DNA of 64,000 nucleotides from Protula sp. h YS-2021 (GCA_949752745.1 OX457031.1:8035328-8099327); one strand, 5' to 3'. Positions 35,201 to 47,687 are shown, counted from the first letter of the stretch. The notes: generated from the letters alone by a model not told the origin. Program-made: numbers and translations.

Positions 35201-36352
35201 AGAACAAGGGTTTTTCTAAACAGTTGAGAGAGAAAATAGTAAACAGTCACAAGGGCTCGACGGCCAAGGTTTACAGGTCGCAGTGGAATAAATTTGCCGC
35301 TTGGTGTAGCACTTCTAAGCTAGATCCGTTTCAGGCTAGCCCAGCAGTGGTAGCGGACTTCCTCGATCACCTTTTCACGGAGGTGAAATTAAAGGTAGGT
35401 TCCATCGAGGGCTATAGGGCCGCTATAGGGTCAAGACTCAAAGCATCCACAGGCTACAACCCGGGCGAAGATACATCCCTATCACAGCTAGTAAGACACT
35501 TTAAAGTAAACTCCCCACCCTGCCCATCCAATATAGCGCAGTGGGATTTATCTTTAGTCTTACGGTATCTTCAGCGCCCAGACATTTTTAGTAAAGACGT
35601 GATTTCAGCAAAAAATTGGCTTTAGCTTCGGGCAAAAGAAGAAGCGAAATTCATGCCCTGGACAGAAAGGTAAAAAAAGATAAGGGTACATGGGAGAAGG
35701 TCACCCTCGTCCCCAGAGCAGGATTCATGGGAAAAACCCACATCATGACCCAAGGGATGGGAATGTTCGATCACATTACCCTCCCATCCCTACCAAATGA
35801 CCCCGACTCAGACGGTCTGGTCTCTTTGTGTCCCGTCAAGGCGCTGCAACAGTATTTAGAAATATCAGAGGCCTACAGATAAAAAAATCAGAAGGCTTTC
35901 ATCATTTCTTTTATGCCAAAATTTAACAAAAAAAGATCTTTCGACGCAGTCGATCTCAAATTATATTAAAAAGATCATTTTGGCAGCCTATGACGATGCA
36001 CAAATCGACCCGAACCCGTTAGGAGAATCGAGCATCAAAGCCCATCAGGTAAGGCAAGTAGCTAATTCCCTCAGGGCGGTACGTAACGTGTCCCTTTCGG
36101 ATATATTAAAAACAGGTTGTTGGGTTTCCCCCAACTCGTTTGTTAAATACTATCTGAAAGATTTCTCTCAAGATAAATTGTCTGGTTTATATTCATTAGG
36201 ACCGTTCGTGGCTTCAGAAACGACCATTACAGGCTGATGGTTTCTGTTGTAGGAATGCTTGTCCCAAGTTCAAGAACAGGGGCAAGCAGAAGGCTAACTT
36301 CTCCAAGGGCCGTAACAGGAACAGTAACAGCAACAACAAGCCACGAAAGTAA
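35032..36352 (+). pseudogene. DIRS tyrosine recombinase
   Basis: Integrates the circular DNA intermediate. It overlaps the end of RT/RNase H by about 170 bases in another frame. The core-binding part contains 'STAKVYRSQWNKFAAWC' and 'NIAQWDLSLVLRYL'. The catalytic part has Arg in 'ASGKRRSEIHAL' (35637-35642), His-x-x-Arg as 'HQVR' (36043-36054) and the nucleophile region 'SFVKYYLKDF' (Tyr at 36148 or 36151). The frame changes in an A6 run (about 35610), again at an A7 run and near 35920, and once more before the basic tail (36248-36352, 'CPKFKNRGKQ...'). The catalytic set is complete but the frame is not. Confidence 0.9.
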
Positions 36353-37431
36353 CAACCCACAAGAAGGTTTTTTCCTTCTTACTCTGAACATTTCGCTTTT
36401 ACGCTCAGGTCCTTCGGACCATTTCGGTTCCGTGCTTATATTAAGCTACGGGAAAACGCTGGACGGTTATGTTTAATTAAGCATTTATATACTCCGAAGT
36501 GTCCAGGATCGCATGTGCAATGAGTACAGCCCAGTCTTCGGTCTTACGGCTACTCGGATGCTTAAGTTTTGATCTCCTTTCTTCAAGTTTTTCAGAAAGA
36601 AAGGGGGGGCCGTGTCGGTCCCAGATGTACCCAGTGACCGTACACCCGTTGTAGCCGGAGGACCGAAAGACCGGTCTATGGTCCATGGTATAAGGAACCA
36701 TAGTGTCATTATGGGCTTATGGGACCATAACGGCCCCATATAGGAAAACAGTCATAACTAAGCCGAAAATTTCTCTGATTTTCATTTTATGACAATTTAC
36801 AGTAGTTTTAGAACTATCTAGTCAATCGCTACGAGTTTATTTCAAATAAACGTGGTAATTTATCAAAATGGGAGGAAGAAAAGTTAGACAGCGGACTCGC
36901 TCTCTTTTTTCCAAGTTTGAATAGCATGTCTTGTAAGGCACTTCAGTCACTTTACTAGAAGTGTCAAAGAGTTTATTTGCGTAAATCCTATGGATTTACG
37001 ATCGTTTTGTAGTACTTCTAAATAAACTTAATTGTTCATCAATACATAGCAAGTGAATAGTGAGAACTTGAGGTAGGGATCCATCCGATGGGCGGTTGGA
37101 GGGGGATGGTGATAGGTTCTCAAAAGATGATGGCATGGTTGGAAACCCTTCATCATCTCAACTGACAGTTAATGTGATACTTTTACTTTGTTATGATTTT
37201 ACCTTATGTTGAAAGACCGGAATGGTGCGCATCCGGACTTTATTTAGGAAATCATTAAAAGAATTGAAACTTACCCGACAAGTTTTATTTCTTCTTTTGC
37301 TTCGAGTGCACAGCACTCCTTGCTTACATACAATGAGCTTTTACAAGCCATAGTGTAATTCGCGACCTTTTTGGGCAGTTCAAGAATGGCAGGCTCCCCT
37401 GCTCCGGACTCAAGTCCCATTAAAAGTGCAG
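36353..37431 (+). other. DIRS 3' non-coding region
   Basis: No frame recognised. Contains a small 'aagaaggttttttccttctt' hairpin just after the recombinase stop (36361-36380), which could act in 3' end formation, and a stretch of 'ggtcc' words at 36600-36740 that resembles text in the 5' leader (31000-31130). Confidence 0.5.
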
Positions 37432-37529
37432 ATAAGCGAATTCAAAGCTTTTGCGAAGTAAATCTATCGTTTTATTTCGTAAAACGAGCTTTTACGAGTA
37501 AAAGCGCAATTCGCGTTCTCCACTTTTAA
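37432..37529 (+). repeat. DIRS internal complementary region
   Basis: 37432-37462 is the reverse complement of the left outer end (30278-30308), and 37459-37529 is the reverse complement of the right outer end (37748-37817). The two halves meet at 'gtaaatc', so it encodes the joined ends of the element. In DIRS-1 such a region templates end completion and circularisation. Confidence 0.95.
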
Positions 37530-37595
37530 CTTTGATTTTAACCCGTCCCATCCTTCCCCAACTAGCCTGGGCGTGTTTTACCGCCTTTTGGGGCT

Positions 37596-37759
37596 AAAAA
37601 GGGAATGTCGTTTATACGAGACTAGCAGACGACGTCTCGGGCATTCTGATTGGTCGAAGGATGGATGGAAGGGTTAGAGTATCTTGAACAGTACCTCAAA
37701 AAGTTCTTTTTATATTGCGTGGTAAATATTACTGGAAGGGAACCCATTAAAAGTGGAGA
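37596..37759 (-). repeat. DIRS right terminal inverted repeat
   Basis: Reverse complement of 30308-30471. It is followed by the right outer end up to 37817. Confidence 0.95.
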
Positions 37760-37817
37760 ACGCGAATTGCGCTTTTACTCGTAAAAGCTCGTTTTACGAA
37801 ATAAAACGATAGATTTA

Positions 37818-39180
37818 TGTCATGTTTACTCTTTGTCTTGTACGCTCCCCCATCCCTTCTCATATTGTGCTTCTTATTGATATATTACTCGCTATGGTTT
37901 TCCTAGGATATCTTGGACTTGCACATGCTACGATTTGCCATCATAGCTTAGCAGATCCCTGGTACAAACACGGAATTCTGCCAAAACGCCCCCCTCCGAA
38001 CAAGTCCTCTGCCCTAAGGTCCCTAAAGTCCCCGGTCATAAGGCCCCCGACCATACGGTCCACAAAAAAAGAGAGAAAGAGTACGATAACCTAAATTAAC
38101 ACTTTTGAGCAAGACATCCCGGAGGGGTATCAGATATCCGGAAGCAAAGATATCCTGGGACACCGGGTCATTAAATTGAAAAAAAAAATAAAGAATTGAC
38201 CTGGCCAAGTCCAAAGAAATCGAATAGCCGGCGGCGTGTATACACTTTTAATGTAAAAAATATATTTCCTTAGAAAAAATACCTTAGAATTTTTTGGTCG
38301 TGCCTTTAACGCTCATATTTTCAATGACAAAGCATTTCCAAGGCTTCAAAACAGAAACTGCCCAGCCATGGATGTAAAGACCGGGAAAAGATCGGCAACA
38401 TATTGATCTAAATTCCCGTCAACCAATCGTAGTCTGGTCCCCTCCGTCACAGGTCACCTCCATCACAGTTCACATCCGTCACAGTTCACCTCCGTCACAG
38501 TTCACCTCCGTCACAGTTCACCCGCCCTCGGATCATCCGGTGACGCAGGAGACACATGAAATCGATTTTTATGAATATTTTTCAAAAAGCAGGTGGATAG
38601 AAAGTTCCGCGAACTTGAAATTCTCACATTTTATGTTCTCACATCGGTCTGCTTTCAAAGTGACCTGTCATGGCTACCATTTCCGTTGAGAAATAATCCA
38701 AGCAGGTTGTTTTTAGGTTGTCAGTCTGACGTCTATACAACGTCGATTTTTTTTTACTTCTATTCAGCACCAAAAACTGGAATAGACGTTGGAGAATATA
38801 GTTTTGGGTGCGACCAAAAGCAAAGTCTGAGCGTGCTCACTCAGCGCTTATTCAACACGATGTCAAAAACGTTGGTTAGACGTTGTTTGTGGTCGCAACT
38901 AATCACATCTAAAGTACAACCAACGTGAATGTTGTTGTCTAAGGGTCCAAAGCCCTAGATACGGATTTAAGCATAAAGCCAACCTATCCCGGGGGAAGGG
39001 GCACTCCCGTACCAACTGGCTACCATGCATACCCGTCACTTTTTGAAATAACCCGTAAACGCCGAGTGATAATTTGGAAATAATACTTCTTTTTCAGACC
39101 CCCCCCCCCCACCCTTTGTGGGAAACGCGGAGTAGTGGATGAAACTTGCCCCCATTTTAAAACAAAATTTGCATCCCAAA
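37818..39180. other. Intergenic, no gene recognised
   Basis: Short frames only. A 'cctccgtcacagttca' minisatellite of about 17-base units lies at 38447-38523. Confidence 0.45.
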
Positions 39181-39214
39181 ATTACCTCCTCTCTCCGCAT
39201 TTCTTTGACACGCA

Positions 39215-39700
39215 TGGTAACACATATGACACCAAGTGCCCCCCCCCCACGGGCAGCCTATGGTAACCCATATGACACCAAGTGCCCCCCCCCTGCGGGC
39301 AGCCTATGGTAACACATATGACACCAAGTGCCCCCCCCCCCACGGGCAGCCTATGGTAACCCATATGACACCAAGTGCTCCCCCTGCGGGCGGCCTATGG
39401 TAACACATATGACACCAAGTGCCCCCCGCGGGGCGCCTATGGTAACACATATGACACCAAGTGCCAACCCCGCGCTCAGCCTATGGTAACACATATGACT
39501 CTAAGTGCCCCCCCCCCCCCCGCGGGCAGCCTATGGTAACATATATGACATCAAGTTCCCCCCGCGGGCAGCCTATGGTAACACATATGACACCAAGTGC
39601 CCCCCTCCACCCCCCCCCCCCCCGGCGGGCAGCCTATGGTAACACATATGACACCAAGTGCCCCCCTTCACCCCCCCCCCCCGGCGGGCAGCTTATGCTT
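39215..39700. repeat. Minisatellite, 45-60-bp unit, about 10 copies
   Basis: 'gggcagcctatggtaacaca' and 'tatgacaccaagtgcc' alternate with C runs of variable length. The variation in unit length lies almost entirely in the C run. Confidence 0.95.
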
Positions 39701-39972
39701 TCCAGCATTCGGTTCAGATACGCTTACCATGTAGTGAATATGTTATGGCGCGAGGCGTTATGTCTGTAGGCGTTATGACGCAGGACGTTGTCTGGAGGAG
39801 TTATGTGGCGAGGCGTTATATCGCGAGGTGTCATGTTATGTCTGGAAGCGTTATGTCGGGAGGTACTATGACACAGATCCGTATGGTTGACACTTGGTGA
39901 CGGGAGACGAGCCTTGGTTTGGTGTTACAGGTGATCAGCGTGACACACGCCAGGGAGGCTGATGGACACAGA

Positions 39973-40045
39973 ATGGCGAAGGCGTTCCTAGCGACCTGTC
40001 TCCCCTACTTACTGGTCATCTTCATTCAAATAGCGCACAACCCAG
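39973..40045 (+). CDS. Signal-peptide exon, probably of the C-type lectin
   Basis: ATG at 39973 opens 24 codons with a typical secretory leader: '[14 protein letters not shown]' then '[10 protein letters not shown]', a short basic start followed by a hydrophobic core. The exon ends at a good 5' splice site ('CCAG|gtaaac') in phase 1. The lectin-domain exon at 52,557 starts in the matching phase, so the joined codon would be glycine. The intervening intron would be 12.5 kb and holds repeats, an assembly gap and a BEL/Pao remnant. Linkage is inferred from phase, strand and order only. Confidence 0.55.
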
Positions 40046-40074
40046 GTAAACGCCCCTCGTGCAACAACAAGAAA

Positions 40075-40274
<200 letters not shown>

Positions 40275-40298
40275 AAACCAAAAAAAAAAAAAAAAAAA

Positions 40299-42119
40299 TT
40301 AAAACAGAAAAATTGACACCTGACACCCCTGCAGTCACTTTGCTCAACCACCGTATTGTTCAGCAAATGCACCACCTAGCGGATAGCCGGATACACATGT
40401 ATCGCTACCGGGGCTACATGGGGGGGGGGGGGGGGAGTAGGGGGCTCACGTACAAAGTGGTTGCCATGCGTGTCCATGACATCGACAACCCCTAACCACG
40501 GAGTGCCAAGAGTGAAATATAACCACTTTTTTAACCAAATGTTGATAACCCTGTTAATTTCACCCCTTTTCACCAAATTATTAATCGATGTGCACGAACA
40601 GCGCTCCTGCAGCCACAAAACACTAACTAGAAAGGCACTTGTGAAGTGGTCATGTACAATTTGGGGGTCTCCGTTTTCGTCGCCGGATGAATACAGTTTC
40701 GAAACAATCTCCTTTTATGGGAAATGCGAACTACTGCGCGAATATTGAACCTCTTTTTTAACGTAATTGGCACTCTGCGGGGACCGTGTCCACAGTTAAC
40801 TCCTTTTCTGTAGAATGTCATTTTCATATTTGTAGACAATTATTCTTGTCTAGTCTTAATTTTTGAACTCTTTTATATCAAGAATTAATTTTTGCTGCCA
40901 GTTATTATATTGCTGACATCGCCAAATGAATTTTAGATCGCAACAATAATTTTTTGGTATCTCTAAGTGCATTTTTTTTCTAAAACAATTTTGATATCAG
41001 TAAATGTTTAGCTATATTTATTGATATCAAAAATAATTTAGATATATCTTAAATTGATTTATAGAAATGAAGAACTCAGTTTTATAGAGGACCATGAAAC
41101 ATTCATAGCAAAATCCGAATTTTACTCTCAATTACTATTTTCTTTTTATTGAAATCTAGAATTTATGTTAGATATCAAATTTTGCAGAATGAGACTTTTT
41201 TAATTTGTGTTTTGAAATCTTCAAATGATTTTTATATCAAAAATTACTTTTTGATATCAAAATATGAGTCTACTTTTGATATGTAAAAGTCAGAAGCAAA
41301 TGTCTGTGAATGACGGCGCTGTATGCAGAAGGTTTCTTTTTCATTTTGTGCATCATTTTGCTCTATTTTATATCTCAAAAATTTCATGGACGATTCTTTT
41401 GATTTGATCTGATCTGAAGTTAATTTGATTTAAATGTATGCCTCCGTACGACTTGTTAAGTTTATAAAATTGAGTTTTGATCTCATAAAATAATTTTTGC
41501 TGTCAAAAATACTATTCGTGAGATCTAAATAGATTTATTGAATCTTCAATTATATTTGAATATAGAAAATAGCATTAAATGTTAAAAAGGCATTCCACAT
41601 CTCTGCGTGCTTTAGGACACACATGGTACCAAATGTGTTACTTAGTGCCGGCATACGAAATGGTTGTTATTCTAAATGTGAAAAGACTGTAAAATTAAAT
41701 TCTCTGCCGCGGTATGCATGAACATAAACGACGCAGATCGCTGTACTCATAGAAGCGATAATCGGTTCACATGTATCACGCAAACAATTCTAGGTCCATT
41801 TTATGTTTGTTATTAGGTTAAATTTATTCATTTACTTTCAGATGTTCTTGTTGCTAACCTAGCAGTTAACGGAATCGGTTAACTGTACTCTTAACCTTTT
41901 GTGAATACGGCCAATCGTGATCTTTGATCCATTTACTGGTTCGGGGGGGGGGGCTTGGGCAGAGGTTTTGTCCTATGACAGATGTTAACTAGACCGAAAT
42001 TCGCACAGCGAATTAGACCCCACTTGGAATGTTAACTTAAAACGAAAGGTAGATGATATTGCTATTTGTTAGCAATCTTCACATGTCTGAATGTAGAATA
42101 TCCTCCTAAATACTACCAA
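40299..42119. other. AT-rich intron or intergenic DNA
   Basis: Contains a G run at 40420-40436 and another at 41943-41951. From 40800 to 41580 there are many 'ttgatatcaaaaat' words in both orientations, a diffuse low-complexity region. No gene recognised. Confidence 0.5.
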
Positions 42120-42690
42120 CTATACCGGTAAGGTCAAGGTAAAAAATTTTTATCAGGTGCACCACTTCAGATGACCCTCTATACATGTGCCAAGTTTGGT
42201 TGGACTTGGAGAAGATGTCCGGAAACCGATTGCTCTATTTCTTACCGATAAAGGTCAACTTCCGGTTTGGGGCTCGAAAGCGACCTGGTGGTCAAGGACA
42301 CCGGAATTTATACCCTACGTATCGTCATATAGGGGGTGGAGGTCGAAAATGAGGTTAAAATTGCTCTAACTCTTGCCGTTTTCGAGATAAATCATTGTTT
42401 TTCTTAAAGAACGTTTTTCGCGATTTGACCTTGACCATCAAGGTCAAGGTCAAAAAATGTTATGGGTGCCTCAGATCACATCGTCCTTTATATATATGCC
42501 AAGTTTTGCTTTTCTAGCTTCAACGGCCTTGTTGTAGATGTCTGAAAACCGATCTTTTTCGCGATTTGACCTTGAGCGGTAAGGCCAAGGTCAAAAAATT
42601 TTTTTCAGATGCACCACTTCAGATGAGCCTCCATACAGGTGCCAAGTTTGGTTGGTCTAGCTTCAGCGGACTTGGAGGAGATGTCTGGAA
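42120..42690. repeat. Dispersed repeat with 'ggtcaaggtc' words
   Basis: Three to four diverged units with 'tgccaagtttggttgg', 'gatgtctggaaaccgatt' and 'aaggtcaaggtcaaaaaat'. The block 42333-42390 is related to the reverse complement of 29156-29215. Confidence 0.6.
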
Positions 42691-43130
42691 ACCGATTCGG
42701 CGGAAAAAGAAAAAAATAAAAATAAAAAAAGCGAGGAAAAAATATTTGAAGAATTCGAGGCATTCCATCTCCATTTAGTATTTTCAATACCAAGTGAGAA
42801 CTAAGCAGACATGGAATTTGCAACCCATTGTTCCATCCATTCAGCGTGTTTTCAGAATAAGCCAGCAACTATGAGAGAGCAACTCGTATTTATCGGTCAC
42901 CAAAAAGCGTATATTCTTCTTTGTCACACTTATTCTCGTTTCTGAATGATCAGAAAAATATGGGATTTGGTTTTTAGGTAGTCGTACCAATGCACTAGGA
43001 AATCACTTTACCAAAAAATAAGAGCATTTTTACGTTATCTTATAAATCCGGATTTGTATTAAAAACAGAGTCTAAAAGGCACAGAATGAAAACAAGTGGT
43101 GAAAAACTTATTGTTGCTTTGCTGCAATTA

Positions 43131-43220
43131 CAGAACAAAAAAAAAACAAAAAAAAACAAAAAAAAAAAAAAACAAAAAAAAAAACAAAACAAAAAAAAAA
43201 ACAAACAAAAAAAAAACCCC
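43131..43220. repeat. A-rich (A)nC low-complexity tract
   Basis: Runs of 6-14 A separated by single C. Lys- or Phe-rich frames across it are not genes. Confidence 0.95.
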
Positions 43221-43570
43221 GAAAAATTGTTTAAATACAATTGTCTTTGTTGTTTTATTCTACGTCTAGCGGGTCGGGCCGCATACAAAGACAATGTAGC
43301 AAGAAAACGAAGGGTGTCGTGTTTGAGGAGACGCATTGCGTCCCGCCTAGCTGCTTTTGAGCATATTTTCCAGACCTCAATTGTTTTTCTGTTCACGCTT
43401 AGTGATATGTGAATGTAAACAGTAAACAAACAAATGCTTCCATACTGCGCCTTGAAGAAGAAAAAAACTGTTTTTTTTTTGTTCACATTTATGAACTTGT
43501 TTAGCAATACAGGTATTTTATAAAACCAACTGACAATAACAAGATCAATGAAAACCTACACGAGCCGCAT

Positions 43571-44729
43571 ACCTCAGATAGCGTCGCCCGGACTAAGCAT
43601 AGCCACATACCGGGGATTTCCGAAAAAAGCCCAGGGCTTCTATTTGGAAACTGGCCAATTTCAGGGACTCATTTGGAAACCAAATAGAAGCCCCTGGGCT
43701 TCTATTAGGGAACAGTTTCCTAATTAGAGCCCCGGGGCTTCTATTTTTTAGATTGGGGGGTTTGTCGATAAGTTTTTGTTGAAAAAAAAGAAAATTTACA
43801 ATCAATCTCTTTTTAAGCGCTACATGCTGCCGATATCCGCACAAAAAATAACAAAAACACACAAAAGCACAGGATTCAGCAACGACGCAGAACATGTCTA
43901 GAGGCTGCCTCATATCAAAGGATTAAGTGCACCGTGTCTGCAATGCGAGTAAACACGAGTTCTAAAAAGATTGCAGGGAAGGAGGGGGCTTTTATTGGGA
44001 AACGTCTTTTTCAGGTCTTTATTTTAACCCCAAAAAAGAAGCCCGGTGTAAGGAAACGTTTTGACCCCCAAAATAAATCGACCCCCCGGTCGATTTGTTT
44101 TAAAACGAACAGACCCCCCGGTCGATTTGTTTTAAAACAAACAGACCCCCCTGAAATGTTTTAACCCTCTTAGTTTTTGTTAATTTCTTTATTTCTTTCC
44201 ACATACGGCCACCTTATTAGTTTCTTTAATTGAAATAAACACTTTATCCACGAATAACAATTTATCTAGCAACTAACATCTACATTTTCAAACACGAAAA
44301 CAATTCCAACACCACTAACATACAGTCACCAAAAAATCGGTCCAAGCTCAATTATGGCATTTCAAAGGCTCAAAATAATAATTTTCTACATCAAGAGGTA
44401 GAAAATGCTTAAAATAGAATTTAAAAACCACATGCACCTTTTTTTACTTCAATTTTATATATAAACATAATTATTTGGAGGGGGTCATTTTATTATGGGG
44501 GAGGTCTGTTTGTTATGGCGGGTTTTCCCAAAACAAATCGACCGGGGGGTCTGTTTGTTTTAAAACAAATCGACCGGGGGTCGATTTGTTTGGGGGTCAA
44601 AACGTTTCATTACACCGGGGCTTCTATTGGGAAACAGTTTCCTAATAAGAGCCCCGGGGCTTTTATATGGGGGGAGCATCTTTTCGGAAACTCCCGGTAC
44701 CTCAGATAGCGTCGCCCCGACTAAGCATA
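43571..44729. mobile_element. Foldback element with direct end repeats
   Basis: About 30 bases ('cagatagcgtcgcc...gactaagcata') are repeated directly at 43572-43602 and 44700-44730. Inside, 43980-44160 and 44480-44690 are long imperfect inverted arms (shared word 'aaatcgacc' with a G/C run) around an AT-rich core (44170-44470). The word 'gagccccggggcttcta' appears in both flanks. No protein frame is supported. Confidence 0.65.
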
Positions 44730-45289
44730 TGGAGGGAGTGAAATGCTTCGCTATAAACTAAAAAATAGCATTCAAGTTGGGCATTTTGTAAAAGTAATTC
44801 GTTTCAATATTCACCGGACTTTTCTAAACATATTTTACACTGATATTTGTTGATATCAGAGCGCTTATCGGTGAAAGGTAACACCAGGATTCCGGAAGTA
44901 GATCTCTTATAAGGCACAGGTGATCCTGCATTTATTGGCAACTCTGCACATTTACTTGTTGGATATAAGATATGACAGACAAAGGAATGAAAGGTTGCCT
45001 CCCGGTGGGGGTGGGCATTATTAATTTAATCCCCCCCCTATGAACTGATATCACAGACAAACAGTATGCACATTTGCATATACCGTTCAGAGACCATTAT
45101 TTGCTTGTGACCTGAAATGATTTGACAGACAATGAATAGAGAGAGGCACGCATGAATTCCAAATACACGGCAGTGCCCATACACTGAAATCATATGGAAT
45201 TAGAAATATAATCTACTAAGTGCAGCTCAAGCGCCATAAGCCTGTGTGCCATTCATTTATTCGGGGGGGGGGGGGGGGGGGTGTGCACC

Positions 45290-47095
45290 GGTGTGACAGT
45301 GAACACGGCCCCCCAGTGATTACGGTCAATTGGACCATGATCACTAGGGAGTAGGGTCCCCCTCTAGTGATTACGGCCCCCCCTTGATATCATGGATGTG
45401 CGTTAACTTTTTAATAAAGTAGGAGTAAATAAGAGTTACTTTCGTAAATTTTATTGCAATTTCCAATCATATTTATTCACATACAACAAATATACAGGAG
45501 AACCTCTGAAATCGGACCACTCTTGGAACCGGAAAAAATGTCCCCTATTTCAGAGGTGGTCACATTTGGGAGGTTTGGTCATTCTGGGGTAAATGTTGTG
45601 GGTTTACCATAGATTCAACTTTGATGTCCAGACATAATGAAAGTTATATTCGTTTACAATAATCTATTACGTCTCCACTGATTAATAATCTGTATGTTAT
45701 AGACACACAAAATTTTATACTTTCACAGTTTCAACGTGGTTGGACTCCGGAAAAGTTTTAAACACCGTGTTTAAAAAATTAGCGGGAACGGTAACAGTGG
45801 CTTAAGGATTATAGCGCGCAAAAAGTTCTGCCCAAAAAGGGAAGGCAGTGAGTTTGTATATTGTCAGATGATATTGTTTAGGCAATAGATAACAAGATAA
45901 AGCCCCTTTCTGGTTACACACTTGTTACCATAATCCCTAGCAACAACATCCAAGACGGCAACATGCTAAGTGTTGTAAATAATGTGCCGCACAGAGTGAT
46001 TTCCCCTGTGTCCCACAGTGGTCCGATCTCAGGCATTTTAAGTGCTCTGGACCGAAAAAAGTGGTCCAAAGTGGTCCGTTCCGAGGTGGTCCTAATTGGG
46101 AGTTTCCTTAACCACTGAAGTCTATGGAGCGCATTCGGGACCGAAAAATGTGCCCCATTTCAGAGGTGGTCCCAATAGGGAGGTGGTCCGATGTCGAGCT
46201 TCCACTGTAACTAGTTTTAACAAACACTGTACATATGCTTACATTCTATATATTATATTGCATTGACTGGAGCATAATGATCTGCTGGGTTACTGATATA
46301 AATGTTCTGAGTAGATTTTCTTAACTTGCCAAGGGCTTTAAGTTTCAATGAAGCAGCTTTGCATCTGAGCCACTCATATATTTGATTTCCTGCTGTATCT
46401 CAACCACTTATGTTTTCACCGATTTCCTTCGTTTCGCTATCCATGTTCAAGTTCAGTTGAATGATAATTTGGAAAAAATGGGTGCCTTATATAGGGCAAA
46501 TTTGGGTGTGGATTCATTGGGTTTTAAATAGATTTACACAAGATTTACTCATGCGCGATAATCCCTATATTATTGATCTCAAACATCACATATACGTTGT
46601 ATTACAGAGTCTTAGATGTGGATTCATGGATTAACGAAAAGGATTAAATCAGGGATTTACCAGTTACAAATTTTGGCCATCGTGTTGCATTGATCTCTTC
46701 AGATGAAAGCATGCATTTGCTGTAATTAATAATCCATTCATCTTAAATCTGCTGTGAAATTTGGGAGTGAATAGTGTCACTTTTAATTACATTTATTTAA
46801 TTTCATTGCCTCACTAATTGGTATGATGAAAGCGTTTGAAAATAATTTTAGTTAGTTAAGTTTGCCAGATGACGAATTCATGCAAAGACAAGAAGCGCAA
46901 TTTTATTTGCAAGATCTCTGAATTCAGTTACAAATTCCTACCTATTCTTAAGTTGGGGGGCATTTTCCTAAGGGATTATAGTCTCCCGGGGGACCGTGTT
47001 CACTAGAGGGGGACAATATTCACTATAGTGCTTCCTAGGAATGAGGGTCCGGCCTGACCATAATCACGGAGGACCACAATCACTGGGACACCGGT
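45290..47095. repeat. Inverted repeat pair around a MITE
   Basis: 45290-45385 ('ccctctagtgattacgg', 'gtgaacacgg') matches the reverse complement of 46985-47090 ('ccgtgttcactagagggg') in blocks. The arms are G/C-rich and diverged. The 1.6 kb between contain the mariner-like MITE and unrelated AT-rich DNA. Confidence 0.5.
45494..46209. mobile_element. Mariner-like MITE
   Basis: Bounded by TA and imperfect inverted ends: left 'tacaggagaacctctgaaat', right reverse complement 'tacagtggaagctcgacatc', both followed by 'cggaccac'. The subterminal text 'tttcagaggtggtc' occurs near both ends. TA target and CAGTGGAA-type ends fit a Tc1/mariner or pogo derivative. No transposase frame. Confidence 0.6.
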
Positions 47096-47310
47096 CTATC
47101 TCTCCCCGTGCATCTTCGGGGAAAGATAGCCATGGGTATGTCACGCTTCCTATAGGCGACGGGGCAGTCAAGATCAGTTTCCTCCACCTTGCAGACCTTC
47201 CTCCTCCTCACATGCGCATAATCGCAGATGGTTACAAAATTCTCCGGTTTGGTGAGTTCAGAATGGCAATTGGTGCCTCAGATACCTGAGCCTTTCAGAC
47301 GTTTTGCGGT

Positions 47311-47500
47311 CCTACCCGCCAGTACACACAGGACATTGATTCCTACCTGCCGGTAAACACAGGACATTGATTCCTACCTGCCAGTACACACAGGACATTG
47401 ATTCCTACCCACCAGTACACACAAGACACTGATTCCTACTCGCCAGTACACACAGGACATTGATTCCTACCCGCCAGTACACACAGGACATTGATTGATT
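47311..47500. repeat. Minisatellite, 31-bp unit, six copies
   Basis: 'cctacccgccagtacacac' with 'aggacattgatt' recurs every 31 bases (47311, 47342, 47373 and so on). Confidence 0.95.
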
Positions 47501-47529
47501 AGGTGCATCCGGGTTAGGTAGATGAAGTA

Positions 47530-47622
47530 CACGGAGAGGGATAGAGAGACAGAGAGAGAGAGAGAGAGAAATGGGAGAGGGAGAGAAATGGGAGAGAGAG
47601 AAGGGGGAAGAAATAGAGATAG

Positions 47623-47687
<65 letters not shown>

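Larger units (their letters stand above)
30278..37817 (+). mobile_element. DIRS retrotransposon, nearly complete (7.54 kb)
   Basis: Has the full set of DIRS hallmarks. Terminal inverted repeats of 164 bases are at 30308-30471 and 37596-37759. Non-identical outer ends (30278-30307 and 37760-37817) are both copied, in reverse complement and joined, in an internal complementary region at 37432-37529. Inside are gag, a combined RT/RNase H gene and a tyrosine recombinase that overlaps the RT gene. No target duplication is expected for this class and none is seen. Coding frames are each interrupted, so this copy is probably inactive unless sequence errors explain the breaks. Confidence 0.95.

Noticed and set aside
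43086..43507. Lys-rich or Phe-rich frames
   Set aside because: Products of the A-rich tract at 43131-43220.
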